Origin: Anaeramoeba flamelloides
Lineage: Eukaryota > Metamonada > Anaeramoebidae
Direction of reading: 5' to 3'
Assembly: GCA_027625915.1 (NCBI GenBank)
Contig: JANTQA010000032.1
Span: 7,564,001-7,628,000 of the forward strand
DNA length: 64,000 nucleotides
Of the stretch, positions 45,286 to 57,800 are shown piece after piece; the stretch's first letter is position 1; the number at the start of each line of letters is the position of its first letter. The notes beneath the pieces are model-generated. The model worked only from the letters and a program-made list of their open reading frames with translations, did no database searches and was not told where the DNA came from. The position numbers were made by a program, and so were the translations under genes.

Positions 45286-45999
45286 GAGGGACTAATAACT
45301 TGTCTGTTAAATAATAATAAAAATAATAAAAATAATCTTTTTTTTTTTTTTAAAAAAAAGATTATTCATAGAATTAGTTCTAAAGACACTTTCAACTATT
45401 TTTAAAATGATCTTCCGGATAATATGGTGCTAATGAAAAGTGAATATTACTAATATTACTAAAAAAAATCTTTTTGCTTAAAATAATTTACAGTTAAAAA
45501 ATCTTGTAATGTTTAGAAGTTAGTATTTTATTTGAATTTTAATCATTATAAAAAATTAATTTCATCCAAAATTCAAAATTTTCCTTGAAATGATTTGAAA
45601 ATTAAATTCCTCGGAACTTTGGGACTTTATAACATATATTAAAATATTCTAGAGTTATCATATACGGTGTAAATATACTTTCAGAAAAAGTTCAAAGTAA
45701 GAGAAGTTAGAGATAAAAAAAATAGACAATTTAAATTTACCAATATTTTGTTTGATATTTTATAAAAATTTCTTGGGATCGTTAATTGAATTTTTAATTC
45801 AAAATTCGAAAAAATTTCAAATTTGTAATATTTTGGTTTTTCTTTGAAAAGTCATTCTTTTAAACAATTTTTTCGAGTGGAAATATTAATTCCAGTTCAC
45901 ACAAAACATAAAAGTGTGTTCATCCTTAACCCAAGTAAAAAAATCAAAGGGAATTTTTTCAAAATTATCATTTTTTATCTTTATTACTCTTTTCTCAAC

Positions 46000-46699
46000 A
46001 TGCCAAAATATTATTGTGCTTATTGTGATGTTTATTTAACTCACGATAGCCCAAATGGTAATTCATTGATTTTATTCAAATCTTTCTTTTTGAAAAATTC
46101 TCACCAACTTTTAATGAGCTTTCTTCTTTTTTTAAATACTTTTCAAAAAAAAACAAAAAATGAAAAAGTTAGAAGGGCCCATAACCGGGGGTGGAAACAC
46201 AAAACAGCTGTTAGGTGTTATTATGCAATGTTTGAGCATACACGTAAGTCAATAACCTTTTTTATAAAGAACATTCTTTCCCTTTACTTATTGATAAGCA
46301 ATCCTTCGATTACTTTTTTGTAAAAAAAAAACTTTCTTCAATTTATCCAACCAACAAACACACCTAAAAGTACTTGAAAAAAAACAAGAAGAGGAAAAAA
46401 CTGTTCAACAAATCACAAAAAAAGGATCTGAAAAAATAGCCACAAAATTGAATGTGAAGGGACCTTTAATTATGTCTCGTGGTGTCATTCTTCCAAACGA
46501 ACAGCAAACAGTGGTTAAAAAAGGTGAAAAGTTGGAACTCGAAAAAAAAACTTCTGTAATGAGCAAATTTACTGTTATTAAAAAAGTAGAGGAAGAACCC
46601 AAAAACATTTCAACAAACTTTATCGAATTTATGATCAAAGACAATCCACTAAATCTACCAATTAACAAAGGAAGCAAAGTTTTATTTGATTTTGATTAA
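46000..46699 (+). CDS. SNRPC: U1 small nuclear ribonucleoprotein C
   Basis: Three exons: 46000-46057, 46169-46243 and 46371-46699, with phases 1 and 1 restored, giving 153 aa. The start MPKYYCAYCDVYLTHDSPN is almost the same as the human MPKFYCDYCDTYLTHDSPS. Across the first intron it continues VRRAHNRGWKHKTAVRCYY. The matrin-type zinc ligands Cys6, Cys9, His24 and His30 have exactly the human spacing. The protein stabilises base pairing of U1 snRNA with the 5' splice site in the nucleus. The C-terminal ~90 residues are Lys/Glu-rich (SRGVILPNEQQTVVKKGEKL) instead of the Pro/Met/Gly-rich tail of animals. Introns of 111 and 127 bp begin GTAATT and GTAAGT and show this genome's ordinary intron size. 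It stands alone between gene-poor regions. Confidence 0.95.
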
Positions 46700-46787
46700 T
46701 AAAAGATTTATCTTTTTTTTTCTTTTTCTTTTTCTTTTTCTTTTTTTGTTATTTTTTGAATGCAAGAACAAAAAAAAAATAAAAAAA

Positions 46788-46818
46788 CAACAAACAAACA
46801 AACAAACAAACAACAACA
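46788..46818. repeat. (CAAA)n microsatellite
   Basis: Repeated ACAAACAAACAAACAAACAA directly in the 3' flank of the U1-C gene, about 90 bp after the stop codon. Confidence 0.85.
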
Positions 46819-47492
46819 AGATCGGATTTAAAACTTTAAAATCAATTCAACACTGAAGCTTTTCAAACAATTCAACGAATTTTTCGAAAAGTTCTTTCTT
46901 TTCTTTAGGTTTGGTTGTAATTTCTTGCAAAATTATTGTATTTTGCAAAAACAATTGAGAATTTTGATTGCTATAATTCGTTATGTGAGACTAGCAACAA
47001 CTTACTTTAAAACTTGATATTCATTTCCACATCATTAAATAGCATCATTGTAATTCAAGATCAATTTCCTTTTTACACTTTTGAAAATAATGAAATATAT
47101 AACCAAAATTCCATACATCCATTTTAAAAAGCAAGGACTAAAAGTTTTACTGCAAAATTCTTACTCAAACCACTTAAAATAAGTGAACGAAACAGTTTGA
47201 GCAACATTTTTTAAACTTTTTAGTTACCACTTATGTAAAATTTCCAGAAAACAAGTTTTTTTTTTTGTTTTTTTCATTTCCTGACTTTCTCAACTTTTTA
47301 ACTTGCGAACTTTTCAAATTCCAGAATTAGTAATTAGGACACTTGTAATTCTAAAACATCAAACCAAAAGTCGTAAGAATCATTTCTTCCTCCTATTTGA
47401 TCTTGTAATGCATATTTTTTTTTTCCAATAAAATTTTGATAAAAGCAAGGGTCTGACAAAATAGTCATAAAATCCTGAAAAATCCTTTTAAC

Positions 47493-47854
47493 CTAATTCC
47501 TGATCAATATAAATGCTGATATATTCCTGATAAACAGGTGGGACAAAACAGTCAACTGGTACGCAATATCTTCAAATCCCAACTCCTGAGGAGAATTTAT
47601 TTTAGCTGTATAGTGTGGATTTTTAAAATCCACATAAAACAGAAAAAGCGAGTATCCTAGTATGAGTGTATTAGGAATTGTGCTTGACAAATAATTACAA
47701 ATTTAGGATATGGCCCACACGTGAGGATGTAATTCCCAAATGAATTCTGAACATACATTCCAAAAAACATCCTTTTATATCTGTCAAGGTTTCTAAGATC
47801 TTTAATCAACCGATTAAATGAATTATTTTTGCAAAAAATGGTGTTTTTTGGCAT
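47493..47854 (-). pseudogene. Decayed coding relic of unknown family
   Basis: Two overlapping open fragments on the minus strand have protein-like composition: one contains NRLIKDLRNLDRYKRMFFGM and NSFGNYILTCGPYPKF, the other DFKNPHYTAKINSPQELGFE. The DNA is less AT-rich than its flanks and there is no convincing start or splice framework. I do not recognise the family; a transposon-derived origin is possible. It appears broken. Confidence 0.35.
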
Positions 47855-48594
47855 CTTTTTATCATATTTAAAACCCCACTTACAAAACCAGCTGAAACAT
47901 CCTCAAAAGATATTAATCCAATTAGTTTTTTCATTTAAGATGGTTATTCGTATCAATGTATTAATAACTTGATAAAATTTAATAATTTCTCCATAAAATC
48001 AATACCACGCTTCATTATTACTCTATGGTAAGTGGGTATTTACTAGAGAACAAAAAATAAAAATAAAAAAAATTCTGTAAAACGAACAAAATCCTTTTGT
48101 TTTTTTTTTTTGGAAAAATGGAACTATAATTTTAATCTTTGGATAAAAGATCGTAAATACCTTGGTTAAAATGAAAGTGTTGCTTTAGTAGTGTAGATTC
48201 AGAATTCATTTAGAAAGTAGATCCTTAAATATTACTCACCAATGTGAAAATCTAATTTAAAAGGGTGGAATTATATCGTGCCTCGCGTAGAAGATAACAG
48301 AAGTTGTTTCTTCTAAAGATCGTTTTATATCAAAAAAAAAAACTCTATAAATAGAACATTATAAACTCCAATTCAAAATTTTTCACACACCAAAATTCGA
48401 TTTTTGAAAAAAAAATCTTATTTAATCAGTTCTAGAACAAATACCAAATTAGAACCATTCACTAATTGAATAGTTAACAATCGGTTATAAATTAAAATAT
48501 TCACTAAACGAAAAATAAATAATCATCAATACTAATAAATCGACACCGTGTTTTAAAATTTTGGAGATAGTACAAAATAATAAAATATATTGGA

Positions 48595-48785
48595 TTTATT
48601 GTTAAGGGTTAGATGATACTTCATCTAATCTATTAGGGAGGGGGGGTTGAAGTGACTAAATTTGAGACTTCTTTCGTGACCAAATTCATGGCTAAATTTG
48701 AGACTTATAATTCAAAGGGTATCTAAAATAGATACAGTCATCAGGAGTATTTGAATCTTAATTTAGTTTTCTAAAAAAAAAAAAA
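48595..48785. repeat. Dispersed repeat R4, copy 2
   Basis: Starts GATTTATTGTTAAGGGTTAG and shares TTGAAGTGAC, AGTCAT.AG and GAATCTTAATTTAGTTTTCT with 37698-37860. It carries an extra imperfect duplication of CCAAATTCATGGCTAAATTT/GACTAAATTTGAGACTT (about 48652-48702) and a G7 run at 48640. Confidence 0.55.
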
Positions 48786-51689
48786 AATGTATTGGTAAAT
48801 TTGTTTAAATTCTATTAGAGATATAGATCAATCAAATGGTAGATACCATTGAAATAATTTTATTTGAGTTCTTTTATTTTGAAGAGCTCAACTTTAACAA
48901 AATCAATTGTTGAAAAAAAAATTTGATCCAACTAAACAAATTAAGTAATTTAAAAAAGAAATGAAAACAAAAAATAAAAGATGAAAAAAATATTTTCATA
49001 TTTTACAAAAAATCAAATTTTTCTTCCAATTTGAATGAAATTGTATTATTGTGCTTGTTTGACTAGTTTTAACTCTATGGAAATTTTTTGAATTTTAGTT
49101 TATTTACATTGATATAATCTCTATTTCCGTTGGTGATATTTACTGATTAATATGATTTATTTTCAAAAGTTTAAACAACTTAATTTTTCATTTTTAATAA
49201 AACTTTTTCTACTTATATGTTTTGTGAGAGTCTATCAAATATCCTATAAAATATCCAAAAACGGATAATATTCGAAAATTTTTTAAAAAGATTAAAAACT
49301 GTTTTTAGATAACTTCTAATTTGCACAAGTGTTCAGAGACTCAGTTTCATAGTAAAATTACAATTTTATCATTGAACATATTTTTTTTAACTGCAAGTAT
49401 CAGATGGTAAATTTTACAAAATTTTCGGAATAGTATTCGAACAACTTGATGTGAAAAGAAACAGTGACTTAAGCTTCATTTCAAAAATAGTGGCAAGATT
49501 TTTCATCAAAAAAAAAATTTGTTTCATCGTTTTTTTTTTTGAATAATAATGTATTTTACTAAAGTGTTTAAAAACGATAACCAAGGTGAATTCATAAATA
49601 AAAAGACAGTAAGTCATTTTATTTTTTTGAAAGACAAATGAAAAAAAGAAAATAATAATAATAATAAAGCTTACCTGTAATTTTGAAATTTGGATTAGAT
49701 GTCTATAACATTTCTGTCTAGTTCGAGTAGATATTAAAAAAATATAAAAAATATTGTTGTAAGAGAGTTTTTATTCGTATAACTGTAATAGAAATTTTGA
49801 GAAGACATTATGTCATCCCAAAAATAACAGAGTAATATATTAATATCTAATATTACTTACAGTTGACTCCCATCAATACAAAGCAGCCCATATTTAACAT
49901 GATTTAACTTTCCATTCAATTAAAAGTATTGATTTAATCTTACATTACCTATAATAACTCAATTCCATACAATACTTCTCTTATAAAACCCTTCCGTCTT
50001 TTCCCCTTCTTAAAATATTCTGATATATTTAGATACCATCAGAAAAAAAAGCTATGATATACAAATAAACTTAAAAATTATATTAGGCTTCATAAAAGCT
50101 TAATTTTGGAAATTTAAAAGAAATGTGTTTTATTGAAAAAAATGTGTTATTTTATCACGAAATTAAGTGTCTGAATTCTTGTGTTTATTATTAGTTATGT
50201 AAAAAAAGTTTTGAGTCTTGTAAAAAATATTCAAATGTTATTTATTTTTCAGTTTTTTTGAGAATATTCTAAACGGTCATAATCAATATATTGAAATTTA
50301 AACGGATTTTATAAATGAAATTCACTTTTTCAGAGCGCAAATAATAGGATATTAGGAACTTTTTATTTTTTTTTTCATTTTTTTACTCTTTACAAAACTT
50401 TTTTTTTGAAATGATATTTATTTTGATAATAATTCAACAATATTTTTTTGATCTTTTTAATTTACATAAAATTGTGCCTCTATTCTATACAATTATTTTA
50501 TTTGATTAATTTTATCTATTAAAAGTTTAATTTTCACCTTATTATAAATAATTGATTTTTTTGAAGAAATTTAAAGTGTGAGTATCTACCGAATATATCT
50601 ACTGTGTGTAGTGAAATAAATCCAATAACTTTTTTTTTTTTTTTTTGTAAAATGTATTTAACTTGTCTTTGAAAAATAATATATTAATTAAATTTTCATC
50701 ATTTTCTTTTTGATAAAATAGAATCATAAAAAATATAAACCAAAAAATGTAAAAACAATTCCAATTTAGTAAAAACATAATAAATTACAATTAAATAGGT
50801 TATTAATATGAAATTTCATTTTGAATTTTTATAGTATTAATGTTAATTATGACATCTTGGATCTAACGATAAAAGAAACAATTATGAAAAAAATAACCTG
50901 AATATCTATAAAATCAAAATCTCATTAAAATCGAAAATGGAAAAGAAAAAAATCAATTTTAAATTATTCATTTCATAAACATCCGATGCAACGAAGAAAT
51001 CAACACAATAATAAAAAATACTTACAATATATTGATATTAAAAACACATATATATCAAAAATGAAAAGGGTCCAAATGCTTTAAAAGGGGTTATAAATAA
51101 TGATATAAAGAAAAAAATATCACTAACTTTCAGTTTTTTTTAAAATAAAGGAATTTTAGATTTTAAACTGAAAGAAAGTTTTATTCAACTAGAACCAACA
51201 AATTCTACACAACCGTTGACCTTATAATTTCCCAATCATAAAACCAATTTAGCCAGTTTAAAATCTTTTTTTAATATTATTTTTGTAATATGTTGAAAGG
51301 AAATAAAACACAACATATTTCTTTTTTTTTTGTTGATTTTATTTGTTATTTTTTTCTTTTTTGAATTTTCATTAAAAATTTGTTGATAATTTCATTTTCG
51401 TTGATTCTTGAAAGAAAATCAAATTTTCGATCAAAAAAAATATTTTGTTCAAATTTTTGTGCAAACAAAAGAAATTTTTTTTTTTAATTTGTATAGATCT
51501 ATCAAGGAAAAAGACTAAAAACTTGAGAGTATAAAATCAATTTTGTAGAATTTTGAATGATTTCTTCTATTTATATATATAATTGTTTTGTATTTTTATA
51601 CATGATATTTTTTTAATATATATATAGATTCCTAAAAACGGTATATATGTATATATCCACCCCCATTTTAAGAACGGTGATATTTATAA

Positions 51690-51840
51690 AAATTCAATGG
51701 AGTGCTTAATAAATATTCTGTTTATTTCTCAAAAAAAAAAAAAAAAAAAAAAAGGGAGTTCACTTTGCTAAAAAATCAAAGAATAGAGAGCAATAAAAGA
51801 TTTTATTCAATTCTTTTTAAATTCTTAAAAAAACGCCAAA
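51690..51840. repeat. Modular nested-palindrome repeat, fragment
   Basis: Has CAATGGAGTGC, ATTCTGTTTATTTCTCAAAA, an A24 run and an A module whose arms read AAAATCAAAGAATAGAG and GATTTTATTCAATTCTTTTT. Only part of the full A-C-B-C'-A order is left. Confidence 0.4.
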
Positions 51841-52254
51841 TAACTGGTTTCGTTTTTAATGCATAAACTTTGAACGAAATTTAAGGAACCGAAAAAACTC
51901 AAAATTAAAGCACATTATTCAAATTCTAGTAAAATAATTTGTGTAAAAAAAAATTCCAAAAAAATATGCTTTAAATTGAGATTTTTTTGTACCTTAGATT
52001 ATGTTATAAATTTGTGTCTTAAAAAGGGAACTTAGTGTAAGATGTTTTTGAATTTTTATTTTAGCTGGAAAATTAATAGATTTTCTAATCAAAAACAACA
52101 GTTATGGAAAAAACACAGGTATTATAAAACACAACTTTTTATTTTTTATACTTTTTACCTTTTCCAAATTTCCCTTCTTAAGTTACTTGGGCTCTATGTT
52201 CCTTCTCTTTTTGTTTTTTTAGGTGTTTGGGAAAGGTAAAAAGTATAAAAAATC

Positions 52255-52500
52255 ATTATAAGAATTGGTTGACCTGATCATGACTAACCCAACCAAACTT
52301 GTTCATGATCGGATCTTCGACGAATTGAGCTGGACTTATGCAACTGAACTGAATCCAACGAATGCGATCTGAAACCAACCAAAGTGAACCGAATTGAACT
52401 TTCCGTACTATCTGTCGAGTCGTTACCTGGACTGGATTTTTGCTGTCGAGTCGGTATCTTGTACTGGGATTTTGCGAAAACAAGATTTGGGAAACTTACA
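52255..52500. other. GC-richer patch of unknown origin
   Basis: By hand count 52261-52380 is about 43% G+C, against roughly 20% around it. It is bounded left by AT-rich sequence and right by a long A tract. It contains CTGTCGAGTCG twice (52412 and 52443), the starts of two ~31-bp tandem units, as well as several CCAACC and GAACTGAA-type motifs and GATCATGA/TCATGATC. Frames are open on both strands (minus 52256-52483 reads SSPGNDSTDSTESS-type sequence in one frame), but none resembles a known protein. It may be an insertion of foreign DNA or a non-coding RNA locus. Confidence 0.5.
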
Positions 52501-53679
52501 AAAAAAAAAAAAAAATAAAATAATAAAAAAAAAAACAAAGCAAAGCAAAGCAACTGAAAAGAAAATTTCGAAAACCAAATCTTATTCTTAAAAACCAGAG
52601 CTTTTTAGATTCAACCCGTCTATAAAGTTCTAAATCAAAATTTAATAAACAGCCTTTTTCATTTGATCTATAGTTGTTCAAATATTTAGAACTCTTTATT
52701 AAAACAACCTATGGTGGCGATCCAAAAATAACGACATAAAAGGAAACAACCACCAGCCCATTCAACACTTGTGGCACAAAAAAAACTTTTCACTGAAGTT
52801 TTTTCTTTTTTCTATTATTTTTTGACTCTCTTTCATTTCTTGCTTTTCTTTCTCTTTTTCTTGTCTTTTTTCCGAAATAATTTATTCTTTTCATTTTTTA
52901 AAGAAAAGATATCCTTTGAGCTGTAATCCTGCTTACATTACAGTTAGGATAAAAAAAACCCTAAATACAATTTTAGAGTTTCAGGCAAATAGGAGGTAAT
53001 TTTGTTGAATCACCTCTGCTCAACAATAAAAAAAAAAAAATAAAACACAACTTTTTTATTTATATTATTGGGTTTATAATTATATTTAATAATTTATTTA
53101 ATATTCTTGATCTTTACACTGGGTGTTATTTATTATTAGAATATTTCATAATTGGTTTGTTTTTTGTATCTAATAATTTTAAGTTTTACAATTTTCAATT
53201 AATATCCAAATTATTTATTATTGAAATCTTAATTTTTTTGATATATATTAAAAAGCCAGAAGTTCGAATTTCTAATTTCATTTTAACCTTCTTTTCATAT
53301 TAAAATTCTGATTTGGTTGATTTTTACTTCTGTTTTAGAAATTATTCTTGGAAAATGGAGATTAATTTTTAAATATTTTGTAGCTTTTTTCTTTATCCAA
53401 AATACTCATACAGGTATTTGAATTCTAAATTAGGGAAAATTTTTACTTTCTTTTCCATATTTATCTTTCCTAAACAGAGTTTTCAATATAGTCGGCTTTA
53501 ATTTGTGTACCTTCTAAAAAGTAAAAGGATAATTAAAATGAAGTAAAAATTATTACTATTTATTATTCAAATAACAGTAAGATTAATTTTTTTTGAGACA
53601 AATAGAAATTTTAAAATATATAGAAAAATTGATGAATGTGTAGTGTGTGAAAATACTATTTGTTATAAAATAAATCGAA

Positions 53680-53890
53680 CAAAATTTTCATTCATCTTTC
53701 CAAAAATTGTAATTTATAAATCTTATAAAATCATTTCAAATTTAAATGGGAGAAAAGAAGCTTATTTTATTAATTTACCTTTTAGAACTGGGGGAACTTT
53801 GATGATTTATTTTAATTCTTGAATCGTTTGTTTTTTAGGAAAGTTGAATGAAAATTTTGATCTTTCTATTTGGAAATTAGCATTTGAATT
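53680..53890. repeat. Dispersed repeat R3, copy 3
   Basis: AACTTTGATGATTTATTTTA and GAAAATTTTGATCTTTCTAT match the copies at about 5990-6240 and 28930-29170 in the same order. The left part, GAACAAAATTTTCATTCATC TTTCCAAAAA, matches copy 1 most closely. Confidence 0.5.
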
Positions 53891-54888
53891 TAAACCGATT
53901 AGGTAATTTTTTTTTTACTTTGAAATATTTTTTCCTAAATAAAACTATCATGTTTCTTTTTACTAGTTTTTTTCTTAATGTTTTTACTTTTTAGAATCCA
54001 ATTCCTAAATATTTAATTTTAATAACTGGCTTGATTTCAAAGTTTTAGCAGTGTTTGTGTCAATTCCAAATTCTATAATAATGTAGAACTGATGCCTTTA
54101 TAATAAAGGGGAAAAAATTATTACTTCATTTTACTTGTACATTTGTCTTTTATCTTTTTTAGACTAATAAACCAATTCCAAGAAATAGATCCCGATTTGA
54201 AGTCTCTATTTAATTCTTTGGTGCTTTTTTTCTGAAAACCATTGTATATTTTGGGTGAAATAACAACCCAAAATGAAATAAAATGGAATTGAAAAAAAGA
54301 GAAACAGTTAATAATTTCTCATACTTTATTGTACATACCTCCGAAAAAATTTTCAGACTTTTAATTGATTTCTAAAATTTGTGATTGTGTCATTAAAAGT
54401 TAATCTCCAATTAACGTTTGAATAAAAAGATTGAAGTTTGGTCTTTCTCCCTTCCAAAAAAGAAAATAAAAAAAGCCTTTCCCAATAAAAATGGTATTTC
54501 CAAAAACAATCAGAACTTCATAGGAGTTGAAAGCTCAAACTAATTGTAAGTAATAAACAAAGAACTCACTTTTCAAATCATTAAACAAGTGTGTTTAACA
54601 AAATGATGCTTGTAAAGTTTTTTTGATAACATTCAGAAATGTTCTTAAACTCAAACAAAACGAAAAGGATAAAAGTCCAAAAAAAAAAAAAAAAAAAAAA
54701 AAAATCTAACAAACAAAATGGAAGATTTCTTGTGGGTCCTCAATACTGCACATTCACATATATTAAGCAAACATTTATTTTTTTTAAATCTTGTCTGGAG
54801 TGATTGCTTTTTTAATTTTATTTTTTCTTTTATTTATCTTCAGTTGAGGAAGAAATAATAAAAATTTTTAAAAGAACAAACGTAAACA

Positions 54889-57800
54889 ATGTCCAAACTT
54901 TTTGCAACGTTAACAAAATATGATCTAGGAACTATCCGAGGAAAAATAAAGAAAGAAAGAAACGAAGATCTTCTCACGTCTTCTACTGTTGTGATTGAAT
55001 GGTTTCGAATGATGTTCAAAATCAAAAACCTCACAGAGAAAGAAGCGTTTAACGAGAACGTGCTTTTTTTACTCCAGCTCATTAACATTTTAAGGCCAAC
55101 ATCCGAAATCCAATTTACTTTAATCAAATTAAGGAGGGCACAAATCCAAGAAAATTTAACGTTGTACCGTGACGTTTTAATTCATGAGTTTGGTTATGAG
55201 GAATCTGGAATTTTTGAGGTCTCGGAAATATTTAATAACCCAAAACAAGGAAGAAAAAAGTTATTAGAAACTGCAAATTACCTCTACGAGTGGAACAAGA
55301 AAAATGGGTTGGTTCGATCAAAATCAAAAAAAAAAAGAAAAATATATATTATTGAAAAAGATCTCGAAACACGATCCCCTATTTCCCGAGAGCTGAATGA
55401 AAAATTACAACAAATCGATCTTGATAATAGCAACGAAGACGAACGTTCTTTGCTTACAAAAAATGTTGTCTATACATTGCTCAACGAAGAAAACGAGGAC
55501 AAAAAATCTAGCTCAGATCATGATTCCAAATCAAGTTCAAATTCAAATTCGAATTCGAGCAGTGGGAGCGAGTCGACACCCCCTGAATACGATCCAATGA
55601 ACGAAAAATCAGAACAAGAATCTTCTCAAAATAAACAGCAATCCAATTCAAATTCAGAAAAACACTCCAATAGCGGAAACGATCAATCCGAGAAATCGAT
55701 ATCTGAACCAAAATCAAGTTCCGAGTCCAATGGCGAACAAGAGTCTTCGTCAGAGTCTTCGTCTGGATTTGAAATTGAAGAAGAAGCAGAAAAAGAAAAT
55801 GGAAAAAAAAAAAAATTCTTGGCCAAAAAAAAAATCGGTAAAAATGAATTGAATGATGAAATTCAAGAACTAAGTGACAAAGAATTGAAATCACCTTCCG
55901 CAACATCTAGTGGCATTGGCAGTGGTTCGGATTCTGGGGGATTGATGGAAGAAGAAACAGAAAAAGAAAAAGGAAAAAAAAAAAGATTCTTGGCCAAAAA
56001 AAAAATCGGTAAAAATGAATTGAATGACGAAATTCAAGAGAAAAGCGGCAGAGGAATGGAATCGCATTCTTCATTTTCAAGTGATAATGATAATGAGAAT
56101 GATAATGATAATGAAAATAAAAATGAGAATGAGAATAAAAATGAAAATGAAAATGATACTGATAATAGTTCAGAATCTTCATCTGGATTGATGGAAGAAG
56201 AAACAAAAGAAGAAAAAGGAAAAAATAAAAAATACCTGGCCAAAAAAAAAATCGGTAAAAATGAATTGAATGACGAAATTCAAGAACAAAGTGGCAAAGA
56301 ATTGGAGTCACCCTCGGCAATTTCTAGTAATACTGACAATGAATCAGAATTAGATTCCGATTTGGAATTTTTAAAAACCCAAAAGCAATTGAAACTAAGA
56401 CAGAAAGAAAGGAAAAAGAAGCACTCTGAATTAAAAAAATTACAAGATCAAATGGAACGGTTAGATTTAGAATTAAATGTTCTCCATAAAGATTATCAAT
56501 TTTTGAATATAAGTGATTATAGTTCAAGCGGTAATGATTTTAAAAATCTTGACGACAGTAATACTGATCAAGAGAACTTTTCTCCAAATAGCACCAGCTC
56601 AAATTCACATTCAAATTTTAGTTCCGATTCTGATCAAATTGATGAAAATAATAAATTAAGAAATCAATCAACTAACAAGAAATTACTTGAAAATCAACAA
56701 ATCCCAGAAAAGAATAAAAAAACAGAAAATGATGCAAACAAATATATGACTATTCAACATAGAAAATTCCAAAAACAGGAGGATGAGAAATTAGGGGGCA
56801 CTAAGAACAAAAACGGGCAAGATCTGAATAGCAGCAGTGGTAGTGATGGCGATGATGATGACAATAAAAGGCATAAGGGTGGCAAAACGAAATCAAATAA
56901 AAAAAGGCGTCAAATCAAAATTTCTAATTCGGAAAAAGCCAAAACAAAAATTAAGGAAAAAAAAAACGATCAAGAATTGGATGATTATAACAATAGTCCG
57001 CTTATTACCACATACAAGGATTTCCGATATTATTTAAAAGGCAACCTTGAAGAAATTTATCCTGATCCTGATCCCAAATATGTTTGTTATGGAAATGATG
57101 AGAAATATTTATTCGAATTATTTGAAAAATCTGAAGAAAAAATTGATCCTTTTATTTTATTAAACACCTTAGACAATTGGGAGCATTTTGACAAAAAAAA
57201 TGCGAACATTAAAAAAATATTTAAAAATAAGGGCGATATCAATTCAGAAAAATTAAGCAAAAATGGCAAATTATTGAAACTTAAAATGAGGAGGTACAAT
57301 AGGGCATTAGGCGAAACAAATAAATGGCTGAACATTGGCTCGTGCTACCACGATATCTTTGTTGACAATTCAAACACAGGGTTATTTAGAGCAGGGAAAT
57401 TGTGGTTGCGGGAAGATTACTTGTCGATCGAAATCAATGGCATTGGCGAAACATTCCGGATGAAGTGGAATTCCAAAGTGAGAATTTTTCTTGATTTGGA
57501 TAAATTGAAGCAATTCGAAATTATTGACGGCGCGTATGGCGAAAAAAAGAATGCGAAGAATAAAAAAAAAAATAAAAATAAAAATGTTGAATCAATAATA
57601 GTCCAGACAACCACTCCTCAGAAAAGAAGAGTTCTGCTTTACTTATTAATAAAAATATTTAGTTCGGGTGGTAAAGATGCACTGTTTGGCAAGCGAAGAA
57701 AGAAGACCATTGAAAAAATTAAAAAGCAGAATAAAAAAAATCCAAAAATAAATAACACCAAATTCCAGAAGATTGACCTTTCCAAAATCGATTATTCAAT

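Larger units (their letters stand above)
40353..45999. other. Gene-poor interval with element fragments
   Basis: Holds a dispersed repeat R5 copy (about 40975-41155), the LINE-like fragment (42249-42704), a possible minus-strand first exon (44030-44131) and a modular palindrome copy (44860-45285). The open frame at 40661-40906 (81 codons, Lys/Ile/Phe-rich) has no recognisable family and is not called. The rest is AT-rich sequence without visible structure. Confidence 0.55.
46700..54888. other. 8.2-kb gene-poor interval
   Basis: No complete gene is visible. It contains a (CAAA)n tract (46788-46818), a short repeat matching 19.4 kb (about 47150-47225), a decayed coding relic on the minus strand (47493-47854), repeat R4 copy 2 (48595-48785), a modular palindrome fragment (51690-51840), a compositionally distinct GC-richer patch (52255-52500), a CTGTAAT/ATTACAG hairpin near 52918-52970 and a repeat R3 copy (53680-53890). 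The 5' region of the next gene shows an acceptor-like TTATCTTCAG at about 54843, hinting at a 5'-UTR intron. Confidence 0.55.

Noticed and set aside
45844-45999. N-terminal extension of U1-C from 45844
   Set aside because: U1-C proteins start at MPK; the extension has no homology and is likely 5' UTR.
52261-52500. 5S rRNA, U snRNA or tRNA gene in the GC-richer patch
   Set aside because: No box A/box B pair, no 5S core and no U-snRNA signature is present.
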